From JAPLDA01 sp043787975 (GTDB lineage Bacteria; Bacteroidota; Bacteroidia; AKYH767-A; 2013-40CM-41-45), in assembly GCA_043787975.1 (NCBI GenBank), contig JAYVUK010000001.1, positions 62,001-126,000 on the forward strand: 64,000 bases of DNA, read 5' to 3'. Below the pieces are notes generated by a model. The model did not search any database. It saw nothing but the letters and a program-made list of their open reading frames with translations, and was not told the origin of the DNA. A program made the position numbers and the translations under genes. Positions 34,942 through 42,337 of the stretch are shown piece by piece. How positions within the stretch are numbered: position 1 is the stretch's first letter; each line of letters starts with the position of its first letter.

Positions 34942-36420
34942 GTGTCATCGACTCTCATACTCATTTGTGTTCTTGCCTATTCAGCATTGCTTTTTTTTGT
35001 TGTCTGGCTTACCAGCCGCAACGCCGACAATGAATCTTATTTCATTGGTAACCGGTCATCGCGTTGGTATGTGGTTGCCTATGGAATGATTGGCGCTTCA
35101 CTTTCCGGGGTTACGTTTATGTCAGTTCCGGGCGCTGTTGCTACGACGCAGTTTTCTTACATGCAGGTTGTGATGGGTTATTTGGTCGGTTATTCGGTGA
35201 TCGCTTTGATCCTGATGCCTGTTTTTTATAAACGCAACCTGACTTCCATTTATACCTATCTTGAACAGCGTTTTGGATTTTGGTCATATAAAACAGGATC
35301 GTTCTTTTTTATTTTATCACGTGTGATCGGAGCATCATTCAGGGTCTTTATTGTCGTGAATGTGTTGCAGACGTTTGTTTTTGATCAGTGGGGAATTCCG
35401 TTTTATGTTACAGTCGGAATTTTCATCGCACTCATTCTTCTTTATACTTACAAAGGTGGAGTAAAGACCATTGTGTGGACCGATACGTTGCAAACTACGT
35501 TCATGCTGCTTGCAGTGATATTAAGTGTGGTGATGATTTCAAAACAACTCGGATTAAGTTTTGGAGACCTGGTGACAAAGGTGAACAACAGTGATTATTC
35601 AAAGACGATTGTTCACGATTTTTTAGCACCGAATTATTTCTGGAAACATTTTCTTGGTGGCGCATTCATCGCGATTGCAATGACCGGACTGGATCAGGAG
35701 ATGATGCAAAAAAATCTAAGTTGTAAAAATATTGGGGAAGCAAAAAAGAACATGTTCACTTTTGCGGTCGTATTGTTTTTTGTGAATTTACTTTTCCTGG
35801 TATTGGGAGCGGTACTTTGTTTTTATGCAACACAAAAAAATATTGCTATCGATCCGAAACATACCGATGATTTGTTTCCGAATGTGGCCTTACATTATCT
35901 TGGAACCATTCCGGGTTTACTGTTCGTCATCGGACTGATTTCGGCCGCTTATCCAAGTGCAGATGGTGCACTCACTGCTTTAACAACGGCTTTCTGTTTT
36001 GATTTTCTTGGAATCAACAAAAATGAAAAACTGAATGATGAGAAACGAAAACGAATTCGTTACATAGTACATGTGAGTTTTGCCATTGTTCTTTTGCTGA
36101 CAGTTACAATTTTCAGGGTTATCAATGATGATTCAGTTGTCACCAAACTTTTCAAAGCTGCTACATATACGTACGGCCCGTTGCTGGGATTGTATGCCTT
36201 CGGATTTTTTATGAAGGCAGATGTGAAAGATAAATTTGTTCCGGTAGTATGCCTACTGTCACCTGTTATTTGCTGGATTATAAACGATAACGCACCCGGC
36301 TGGTTCAATGGCTATAAGTTTGGTTTTGAATTACTGATTTTGAACGGAGCCATTACGTTTTTAGGATTGATGCTTTTGCGTATAAAAAAAACGGCCGTTC
36401 AGCAAGTGAAAATTTCCTGA
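34942..36420 (+). CDS. Sodium:solute symporter (SSS family)
   Basis: A 492-residue inner-membrane transporter with about 13 helices. The start is GTG 34942. The N-terminal helix is followed by SRNADNESYFIGNRSSRWYVVAYGMIGASLSGVTFMSVPG, the typical SSS opening with the helix-1 unwinding region. LTAL..AFCFDFLG with YPSADGALTALT marks the Na2-site helix 8 (Ser/Thr-rich). It should couple Na+ entry to uptake of an organic solute whose identity is not readable. No partner genes are adjacent. Its leader is a heptamer array rather than ordinary promoter sequence. Confidence 0.92.
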   Translation: MSSTLILICVLAYSALLFFVVWLTSRNADNESYFIGNRSSRWYVVAYGMIGASLSGVTFMSVPGAVATTQFSYMQVVMGYLVGYSVIALILMPVFYKRNLTSIYTYLEQRFGFWSYKTGSFFFILSRVIGASFRVFIVVNVLQTFVFDQWGIPFYVTVGIFIALILLYTYKGGVKTIVWTDTLQTTFMLLAVILSVVMISKQLGLSFGDLVTKVNNSDYSKTIVHDFLAPNYFWKHFLGGAFIAIAMTGLDQEMMQKNLSCKNIGEAKKNMFTFAVVLFFVNLLFLVLGAVLCFYATQKNIAIDPKHTDDLFPNVALHYLGTIPGLLFVIGLISAAYPSADGALTALTTAFCFDFLGINKNEKLNDEKRKRIRYIVHVSFAIVLLLTVTIFRVINDDSVVTKLFKAATYTYGPLLGLYAFGFFMKADVKDKFVPVVCLLSPVICWIINDNAPGWFNGYKFGFELLILNGAITFLGLMLLRIKKTAVQQVKIS

Positions 36421-36485
36421 ACTCCTTGTTGATAAAGATGTTTATTACTAATGCATGAAACATCAGGCGGTTAAATCCGTTCAGG

Positions 36486-36493
36486 TAATTTTG
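36486..36493 (+). promoter_or_regulatory. Putative -7 element of the LysM gene
   Basis: TAATTTTG matches TAnnTTTG. It is only 4 nt before an in-frame ATG at 36498, which favours the next ATG at 36513 as start. Confidence 0.5.
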
Positions 36494-36512
36494 CAAAATG
36501 ATACCGAATAAA

Positions 36513-37475
36513 ATGAAAAAAGCATTTGCATTGCTGGTTGTATTGATGATCATCGTGATGGAAGGATTGTTTGCTGCTCCCGTGCCTGTTGATTCCGTTG
36601 GAGTTAAACAACTGAACAATAAAAAATTTATTGAATACAAGGTGGAGGAACACGACGGATGGTACGGTATCGCCCGGAAATTCGGAGTCGGATATGCCGA
36701 CATCAGGCTTGCCAATAAGGAAGTGGATGATATACTTCATATCGGCCAGATCATTCTTATTCCCGCAGGAAAAGCAAAGTTGAATGATCCGCGCAACCAG
36801 AAAAATTATATTCAGAAGGAACAGGAGGAGCCGGTTTATCATAAGATAAAATCGAAAGAAACATTGTATTCGATTTCTAAAAAATATGAAGTATCAACGG
36901 CTGATCTGAAAAAATGGAATCATCTTCAGTCGAACGACCTGAAAAATGGTGAACAGTTTATTATCGGTTACAAGAAGACAAAGGTTAAAATGAAGGCTGA
37001 ACAGGTATTGGCGGAAGAGAAGAAGGCGGTACCGGCTGAAAAAAAAGAAGTCATCGAAAAGGAAACTCCTTTGTTTGGAGCAGAAAATAAAAAAGGAATT
37101 AAAGCCGATACAGCAGGTTTAAAGTCAACGGCTGAGAATAAGACAAATGCAGAGACGCTAACAATAAAAAAATCGTTTGTGGCGCTAAGCAGGAAAGAGG
37201 TTTCTGAACAGGGTGTTGCAACCTGGATTGATGATGAGAATATAAATCCTAATAAATATTTTGCGTTGCATAGAACTGCACCTGTTGGTACCATCATCAA
37301 AGTGACAAACAGGATGAACAAGAGAGCCGTTTTTGTAAAGGTTGTCGGAAAACTTCCTGACACCGGCGACAATGACAACACTGTTATCAAAGTTTCCAAA
37401 GCATCCGCGGAAAAACTTGGAGTACGTGATCAGCGGTTTCAGTCGGAGCTGACGTATGGGATTAATGAGAAATAA
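36513..37475 (+). CDS. LysM-repeat exported protein with RlpA-like C-terminal domain
   Basis: Start ATG 36513 (MKKAFALLVVLMIIVMEGLFA, 320 residues). After the signal peptide come two LysM modules (about 40-85, KVEEHDGWYGIARKFGV...IGQIILIP, and about 100-145, KIKSKETLYSISKKYEV...NGEQFIIG), a charged Lys/Glu/Ala linker of about 90 residues, and a double-psi-beta-barrel of RlpA type (GVATWIDD ... ALHRTAPVGTIIKVTNRMNKRAVFVKV). It probably binds peptidoglycan in the periplasm and may act on or sense septal glycans; RlpA relatives are lytic transglycosylases in some bacteria. Activity here is inferred. Confidence 0.87.
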   Translation: MKKAFALLVVLMIIVMEGLFAAPVPVDSVGVKQLNNKKFIEYKVEEHDGWYGIARKFGVGYADIRLANKEVDDILHIGQIILIPAGKAKLNDPRNQKNYIQKEQEEPVYHKIKSKETLYSISKKYEVSTADLKKWNHLQSNDLKNGEQFIIGYKKTKVKMKAEQVLAEEKKAVPAEKKEVIEKETPLFGAENKKGIKADTAGLKSTAENKTNAETLTIKKSFVALSRKEVSEQGVATWIDDENINPNKYFALHRTAPVGTIIKVTNRMNKRAVFVKVVGKLPDTGDNDNTVIKVSKASAEKLGVRDQRFQSELTYGINEK

Positions 37476-37479
37476 AATT

Positions 37480-37533
37480 GTTTACGGTTTACAGTTCACA
37501 GTTGCAGCCAGTTGTAAACTGGAAACAGTAAAC
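37480..37533. repeat. Inverted heptamer array (hairpin), GTTTACR family
   Basis: Units GTTTACG, GTTTACA, GTTCACA, GTTGCAG (37480-37507) face TGTAAAC, TGGAAAC, AGTAAAC (37513-37533). It lies exactly between the convergent LysM and NAD(P)-binding genes, 4 bp and 1 bp from their stop codons. Confidence 0.85.
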
Positions 37534-37534
37534 G

Positions 37535-38185
37535 CTATACTAACTTTTTCAGTTCACCGCTTTCAACAATCGTTTTATCAGAACCGTTTTTAACAATGTG
37601 CAACATTGCTTTCGCTAACTCCTCTGAGGTGATAACCATCGATGGAATTACAACTTTCAAAAAGGGATACAATCGAAAAAATAGTTTTTCGTACCACGGC
37701 GCACTCTTCTTAATGTGTTCAGGCTTTATCCCGGCTGGTCGGGCGATGTAAATTTTTTTAAACGCAAGATCCAACAAGGCGTTTTCAGTTTCTCCTTTTA
37801 CACGCGCAAAAAGAGTTCTGCTTTTTTCCTTTGAATCAGCGCCTGATCCACTCAGAAATAAAAATGAAATGAACGGATTTGCTTTTAGCATGGCAGTGGC
37901 TCCCGCCACTGTATAATCGTACGTGATCACGTGATATTCTTCTTTGCTCACCAACGTTTGTGAGATTCCAAGACACCAGATGCAAGCGTCACTATTCCTG
38001 AAAATATTTTCTAAAGCAGAATAGGCTAAAAAATTTTCATGAAAGACTGTTGTTAATTTTGGATGTGAAAAGTCAATGTTGTTTCTCACAATAGCAGTGA
38101 TGTGTGTGATCTCAGGATCAGCGATGGCCAGTTTCAACACTTCTGAGCCAACCATTCCGGTTGCTCCGGTAAGAATGATTTTCAT
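37535..38185 (-). CDS. NAD(P)-binding atypical SDR protein
   Basis: A 216-residue Rossmann protein with the nucleotide motif TGATGMVGSEVL near the N-terminus and an NAD(P)H-binding/HTATIP2-like layout (IVRN, CLGIS, FLFLSGSGADSKEKSRTLFARVKGETENAL, ARPAGIKP). The Tyr-x3-Lys of classical SDRs is replaced by the ARVKGETE region, so it belongs to the atypical group, often oxidoreductase-like or assembly factors. It starts 5 bp downstream of the inositol phosphatase gene stop, clearly one operon. Confidence 0.85.
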   Translation of the reverse strand: MKIILTGATGMVGSEVLKLAIADPEITHITAIVRNNIDFSHPKLTTVFHENFLAYSALENIFRNSDACIWCLGISQTLVSKEEYHVITYDYTVAGATAMLKANPFISFLFLSGSGADSKEKSRTLFARVKGETENALLDLAFKKIYIARPAGIKPEHIKKSAPWYEKLFFRLYPFLKVVIPSMVITSEELAKAMLHIVKNGSDKTIVESGELKKLV

Positions 38186-38190
38186 GGTGA

Positions 38191-38994
38191 TTAATTATTC
38201 TTCTGTGGAAATTTTTCCTGTATGACTTCAAGGAATTCTTTGGCAATTTTTTCATTGGAAGCAACGATCTCTCTGCCGAAAATAAAATTATTTTTTCCTG
38301 AAAAGTCAGATACTTTTCCGCCGGCTTCCTTTACGATAATTGTTCCGGCAGCTACATCCCACGAGTTCAAGCCGTATTCATAAAAACCTTCAAACCGTCC
38401 GCAGGCAACATAAGCGAGATCAACAGCGGCAGAACCTAGCCTTCGCAAACCATGTGTGTTGTGCATGAAGTGATTGAATACGTCCATGTATTCTTTCATC
38501 CGGGAATAATTGGAATAGGGGAAACCGGTTGCAAGCAACGAGTCCTTTAATTTGCTGACTGATGAAACAGAAATTTTATTTCCATTCAGAAAAGCTCCTC
38601 CATGTTCAAATGCATAAAAACATTCATCAAGATTGACTTCGTAAATGACACCGATCGCAAGTGTTTCTTCTTTCATCAATGCAATGCTGATGCAATAACA
38701 CGGAACTCCATGAATAAAATTGGTGGTCCCATCCAGCGGATCAATGATCCATTGGTAGGTTTTCCCTTTTAAGTTGGATGTGTTTTCTTCTGTGATGAAA
38801 CCGGACTCAGGCAATAACTTGCTCAATCCATCGACTAACTTTTGTTCAGCTGTTTTGTCAACATACGATACTAGATCGTTTGTGCCTTTGTATTCAATAG
38901 AAGCCTGTGAAAAAGTTTTCCGTTCGGTGCGAATAAATTCACCGACTTGTTTTGCCAATTCGCAAACACTGTTACAAAGAGATTGAAGTTCCAT
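38191..38994 (-). CDS. suhB: Inositol-1-monophosphatase family phosphatase
   Basis: A 267-residue Mg2+-dependent phosphatase. It has a metal site in FITEE (Glu70), the signature WIIDPLDGTTNFIHG (Asp85, Asp88, Gly89, Thr90) and the C-terminal GLNSWDVAAGTIIVKEAGG with the third metal Asp. Length and motif spacing are normal for SuhB. It would hydrolyse inositol phosphate or related sugar phosphates; SuhB homologues may also act in rRNA antitermination. It heads a two-gene unit with the SDR protein and follows the RAYT gene by 9 bp. Confidence 0.92.
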   Translation of the reverse strand: MELQSLCNSVCELAKQVGEFIRTERKTFSQASIEYKGTNDLVSYVDKTAEQKLVDGLSKLLPESGFITEENTSNLKGKTYQWIIDPLDGTTNFIHGVPCYCISIALMKEETLAIGVIYEVNLDECFYAFEHGGAFLNGNKISVSSVSKLKDSLLATGFPYSNYSRMKEYMDVFNHFMHNTHGLRRLGSAAVDLAYVACGRFEGFYEYGLNSWDVAAGTIIVKEAGGKVSDFSGKNNFIFGREIVASNEKIAKEFLEVIQEKFPQKNN

Positions 38995-39003
38995 ATTGAT
39001 TTT

Positions 39004-39567
39004 TCAATTAGCAGTATTGGAAAATATATCCTTGTTCCACTCGACCGGATTGTTTATGATATAATTAGAGATGTGATAATATTCTTCCGTGGAACGAATG
39101 ATATGATCGTGAAATCGCGCTTGCCATTCGAACACTATTTTATTTTTCCTGGCATAGGTGGTTATGGCCGATTTATAACCTCGAATAATGGATGCGATAT
39201 TTTTTGATTGTGGCCCGAATTTGTTTGTAGAGACGCCATGCATGGCGTCTCTACGGGTTACGTTGAATTTATTTTCTCCAATCATAATAATTCCATGAAA
39301 ATGATTCGGCATCACAACACATTCACCCAATTCCAAATTCATATCCGGACGTAAATCAATGGTTTTCATCCACTGGATTTCTGCAATTTTCCCCAATTCT
39401 GATAATTGTATTTTTCCGTTATCCGTAATTTCTCCAAAATAATTTTCACGGTTTAAGGTACATATCGTAATGAAATACATTCCTTCATTTGAATAATTCC
39501 ATGTTTGTAACCGGGCGGAAGGAATTCTATATTTATTTTGAAATAGAGATGACATTTTCGGATCCAA
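39004..39567 (-). CDS. REP-associated tyrosine transposase (RAYT, Y1 family)
   Basis: A 187-residue Y1/IS200-like single-strand nuclease of the RAYT group. It shows YFITICTLNRENYFGEI, the metal-binding HUH motif H89-F-H91 in VVMPNHFHGIIMI, candidate nucleophile Tyr138 in SAITTYARK, and the C-terminal FEWQARFHDHIIR ... ISNYIINNPVEW, typical of RAYTs. No insertion-sequence ends flank it and it sits as a single gene between lgt and suhB (6 and 9 bp gaps), which fits the domesticated or REP-mobilising role proposed for this group. A perfect palindrome lies inside its coding frame (residues about 105-114). Confidence 0.9.
   Translation of the reverse strand: MDPKMSSLFQNKYRIPSARLQTWNYSNEGMYFITICTLNRENYFGEITDNGKIQLSELGKIAEIQWMKTIDLRPDMNLELGECVVMPNHFHGIIMIGENKFNVTRRDAMHGVSTNKFGPQSKNIASIIRGYKSAITTYARKNKIVFEWQARFHDHIIRSTEEYYHISNYIINNPVEWNKDIFSNTAN
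39227..39254. repeat. Perfect 28-bp palindrome (REP-like) inside the RAYT gene
   Basis: Arms GTAGAGACGCCATG (39227-39240) and its exact reverse complement (39241-39254), no loop. Translated in the transposase frame it gives RRDAMHGVST. GTAGAGACGC-type palindromes are, as I recall them, common dispersed elements in Bacteroidota and cyanobacteria. Confidence 0.9.
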
Positions 39568-39573
39568 AATATT

Positions 39574-40725
39574 TTAAGCAGAATATTTTTTCTTCCTGAA
39601 ATAAAAAATACCAAAAACACCGAGCAGAATGAGGCAGGAAGAAATGAGTTGTGCCTGCGTAAACGCAAATCCATTCACATGGTATTTTGTATTGACGCGA
39701 ATCAGTTCAACGAAGAAACGCTCGATACCATTCAGCAACAAATACACAGAGAACATCATTCCCGGAACGGTGAATTTTTTTCTCATGCTCCAGAGAAAAA
39801 AGAAAAACGCAATGCAAACGATGCTTTCATAAAGTGGAGTAGGAAAGACGGGTTGATCCAGCATGAAACAATGTTTTCCGACACAATCCGGAATCGGAAT
39901 TCCTTCACTAACTACATTGTGCGGATAACGATAACTCCAGAACCAGTCCGGCAGAAAGCTCATCCAACCAGGCTTAGGAGCATTGTTTACAATTCCCCAA
40001 TCTCCGTCACCTGCAACCTGGCAACCGATTCTTCCAAAACCATATGCCAGCATTAAACCCGGAGCGTTTCCATCGCAATTGTGCAAGGGAGCAATTCCAT
40101 TTTTTTTGCCATACCAGATCAGCGCAGCTCCACCGACTATCAAACCTCCATACATCGTCAAACCGCTGAATGAAAGTAATGCATCAACCGGATCTTTCGC
40201 AAAATCATCCAGGTTCTCCAGGTTGTGAAAAATTTTTGCTCCGAGCAAACCTGCAACGGCAGCCAACATGGTTATGTTACCGACCAATTGATACGGATGA
40301 ATTGTTTCTTCCACCCATTCCGGTTTTTCCTTTTTTGTTTTTTCTTTCTCACGGTATTTCAAAAAGGCGGAAACTCCTCCTGCTAAAATGCCTCCGATCA
40401 GATTCCCGTCTCCGGAAAGTAACGCCTGTTGCGGATTTGCAACCAGGTCATGGTAATTAAAAATAAAGTGAATGAGTTTATAGCCGATGATGAACCCGAT
40501 CACACCTGAAAAAATCAGTTCTGAAATTTTTGCCGGCTCTCCACGAAGTGTCTTTTTAGAAAGCGGTTTTAGCAAGCCCTGGTTTTCTTTCCGTTTCAGT
40601 TCAATGGTGAGTGTATAAGCCGCAAGCAGAAATGAAATAGCTACAAAAAATCCGAATGATTGAATCGGAAGCGGAATGTTAATTCCGAAAAGGTCCTTCA
40701 ATAAATCGGATATGGTTGGATACAC
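39574..40725 (-). CDS. lgt: Prolipoprotein diacylglyceryl transferase Lgt
   Basis: A 383-residue polytopic inner-membrane enzyme that moves diacylglycerol from phosphatidylglycerol onto the lipobox Cys of prolipoproteins, several of which are encoded in this window. Recognisable parts are FGFFVAISFLLAAYTL, the catalytic-region text AYGFGRIGCQVAGDGDWGIV (Bacteroidota variant of the GRxGNFxNxE motif), HPTPLYES-like FPTPLYESIVC and GIERFFVELIRVN. It is longer than proteobacterial Lgt because of an insert around residues 35-60 and 130-145, common in this phylum. Seven bp upstream of the RAYT start. Confidence 0.93.
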   Translation of the reverse strand: MYPTISDLLKDLFGINIPLPIQSFGFFVAISFLLAAYTLTIELKRKENQGLLKPLSKKTLRGEPAKISELIFSGVIGFIIGYKLIHFIFNYHDLVANPQQALLSGDGNLIGGILAGGVSAFLKYREKEKTKKEKPEWVEETIHPYQLVGNITMLAAVAGLLGAKIFHNLENLDDFAKDPVDALLSFSGLTMYGGLIVGGAALIWYGKKNGIAPLHNCDGNAPGLMLAYGFGRIGCQVAGDGDWGIVNNAPKPGWMSFLPDWFWSYRYPHNVVSEGIPIPDCVGKHCFMLDQPVFPTPLYESIVCIAFFFFLWSMRKKFTVPGMMFSVYLLLNGIERFFVELIRVNTKYHVNGFAFTQAQLISSCLILLGVFGIFYFRKKKYSA

Positions 40726-40736
40726 CTTTTGGAGTT

Positions 40737-40757
40737 ATGAATTATAAATTATAAATG
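40737..40757. repeat. Short heptamer array, ATAAATT type
   Basis: Three units ATGAATT, ATAAATT, ATAAATG between the lgt start and the end of mtaB. Low complexity makes this one less certain than the other arrays. Confidence 0.4.
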
Positions 40758-40808
40758 AGGTAAGATTGAAATCTGTAAATTGAATAGTTGAAATTAAGGA
40801 ATTGATCA

Positions 40809-42224
40809 TTATGCCATCTGATATGAATTAACCAACTCACCGATTACGATTCCTTCTTCACTTATACGTTGCAATTCTACTTTCGCCAATTGTCGAAGGA
40901 ATGTTCCATCAAACGGAATTGCCACTTTGATGTAATTCTCAGTGAAACCATGCAACATACTGTCTTTTTCTTCACTCTCAAATAGTACCGTATGTATTTC
41001 CCCGAGATGCTGATGATAGAAGTTGATTAATTTTTTTTGGGAAAGGATACGGAGCATTTTGTTCCGCTTCTTTCTTTCGTGAATTGGAACCACTTCCTTT
41101 ATCTTCAGCGCTTCTGTATTGTCACGTTCAGAATAGGTGAACACATGCAAATAAGAGACATCAAGTGAATTGATAAAATTGTAGGTGTCGAGAAAATCAG
41201 CTTCAGTTTCTCCGGGAAATCCTGTAATTATATCGACACCGATGCAACAATGCGGCATTAATGATTTTATTTTTTGAACACGTTCCGAATACAAATCTCT
41301 TAGATATCTTCTGCGCATTAATTTCAGTATTTTATCAGAGCCACTTTGAAGCGGAATATGAAAATGCGGAACGAATTTTTTAGAGGATGCAACAAACTCA
41401 ATAATTTCATCCGTTAAAAGATTTGGTTCGATGGATGAGATACGGAAGCGTTCGATCCCGGAAACCTGATCAAGTGCTTTTATCAAATCTAGAAATGTTT
41501 CCTGTTTCCTGTTTCCTGTTTCCGAAATCCATGCGTCGACTTCGCTCAATGAGACATCGTTTGTAGTTCCTGACAATTGTTGACGACCGTCGACTGCCAA
41601 ATGCCGACTGCCTCGGAAGTCCCCGATATTCACTCCTGTCAGCACAATTTCCTTGACACCTTTTGCTGCAATTTCTTTTGCTTCCTTAACAACGTGTTCA
41701 ACGGAATCACTTCGACTTGCTCCGCGAGCCAGGGGAATGGTACAATACGTACATGAGTAATCGCATCCGTCCTGTACTTTGAGAAAAGCGCGTGTGCGAT
41801 CACCCAATGAATAAGAACTGATAAAAAAATCGGCCGACTCCACTTCACACGAATGAATTTCAGCAATTTCTTTTTTGTGGATATGATCCAGGTATTGAGC
41901 GATGTTGAATTTTTCTGTTGCTCCCAATACCAGATCAACGCCTTCGATAGAAGCAATTTCCTCTGGCTTCAACTGCGCATAACAACCAATGACAGTGACA
42001 TATGCCGAAGGGTTGTGATGCAACGCTTTGCGAACAACAGCGCGGCATTCCCTATCAGCATTTTCAGTGACAGAACACGTGTTGATGATGTACACATCAG
42101 CAGCATTTTCAAATTCAACTTTGCTGTAACCATTCTCTTTCAGGTTACGGGCAATGGTGGAAGTCTCGGCAAAATTGAGTTTGCAGCCGAGCGTATAAAA
42201 GGCAACGGTCCGTTGTGTGTTCAT
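40809..42224 (-). CDS. mtaB: tRNA t6A37 methylthiotransferase MtaB, with an expanded loop
   Basis: A 471-residue radical-SAM methylthiotransferase making ms2t6A37 in tRNA. The N-terminal UPF0004 domain (TLGCKLNFAETS, NTCSVTENAD with cluster cysteines), the radical-SAM motif CDYSCTYCTIP (three Cys for the [4Fe-4S]) and a C-terminal TRAM domain (about 405-465) are all present. In the radical-SAM domain the short loop between LTGVNIGDF (ends residue 203) and ETFLDLIKAL (starts 242) is enlarged by 38 residues. That loop is encoded by two heptamer arrays and linking sequence, in frame. A -7 box lies just upstream at 42232. Confidence 0.93.
   Translation of the reverse strand: MNTQRTVAFYTLGCKLNFAETSTIARNLKENGYSKVEFENAADVYIINTCSVTENADRECRAVVRKALHHNPSAYVTVIGCYAQLKPEEIASIEGVDLVLGATEKFNIAQYLDHIHKKEIAEIHSCEVESADFFISSYSLGDRTRAFLKVQDGCDYSCTYCTIPLARGASRSDSVEHVVKEAKEIAAKGVKEIVLTGVNIGDFRGSRHLAVDGRQQLSGTTNDVSLSEVDAWISETGNRKQETFLDLIKALDQVSGIERFRISSIEPNLLTDEIIEFVASSKKFVPHFHIPLQSGSDKILKLMRRRYLRDLYSERVQKIKSLMPHCCIGVDIITGFPGETEADFLDTYNFINSLDVSYLHVFTYSERDNTEALKIKEVVPIHERKKRNKMLRILSQKKLINFYHQHLGEIHTVLFESEEKDSMLHGFTENYIKVAIPFDGTFLRQLAKVELQRISEEGIVIGELVNSYQMA
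41497..41524. repeat. Tandem heptamer array inside mtaB
   Basis: GTTTCCT three times then GTTTCCG on the plus strand (GGAAACA words in the gene's own strand), encoding about SETGNRKQE. Confidence 0.9.
41578..41612. repeat. Second tandem heptamer array inside mtaB
   Basis: Five units; in the gene strand GGCAGTC, GGCATTT, GGCAGTC, GACGGTC, GTCAACA. They encode about RGSRHLAVDGRQQ. Related to the GTCGACA array at 48164. Confidence 0.8.
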
Positions 42225-42231
42225 CAGGCGG

Positions 42232-42239
42232 CAAAGATA
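42232..42239 (-). promoter_or_regulatory. -7 element of mtaB
   Basis: On the minus strand TATCTTTG, 7 nt before the start codon, implying a very short leader. No clear -33. Confidence 0.5.
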
Positions 42240-42337
42240 AGTTTTGGAATCGGAATTAGGTCTTGTATGATTTAAGTTTTTAGTTTTGCTACATTCTTTT
42301 AAAAAACGTCTATCTATCCTCGTTTCATTTATTTCTT

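Noticed and set aside
39004..39567. Complete IS200/IS605-type insertion sequence
   Set aside because: No left/right end hairpins or accessory gene flank it, and the neighbours are 6-9 bp away; the protein is of RAYT type.
39649..40056. 135-residue plus-strand ORF
   Set aside because: Antisense shadow of lgt; composition (rich in His, Arg, Gln) and lack of motifs are typical of shadows.
41853..42275. 140-residue plus-strand ORF
   Set aside because: Antisense to the mtaB N-terminal domain, no recognisable motif.
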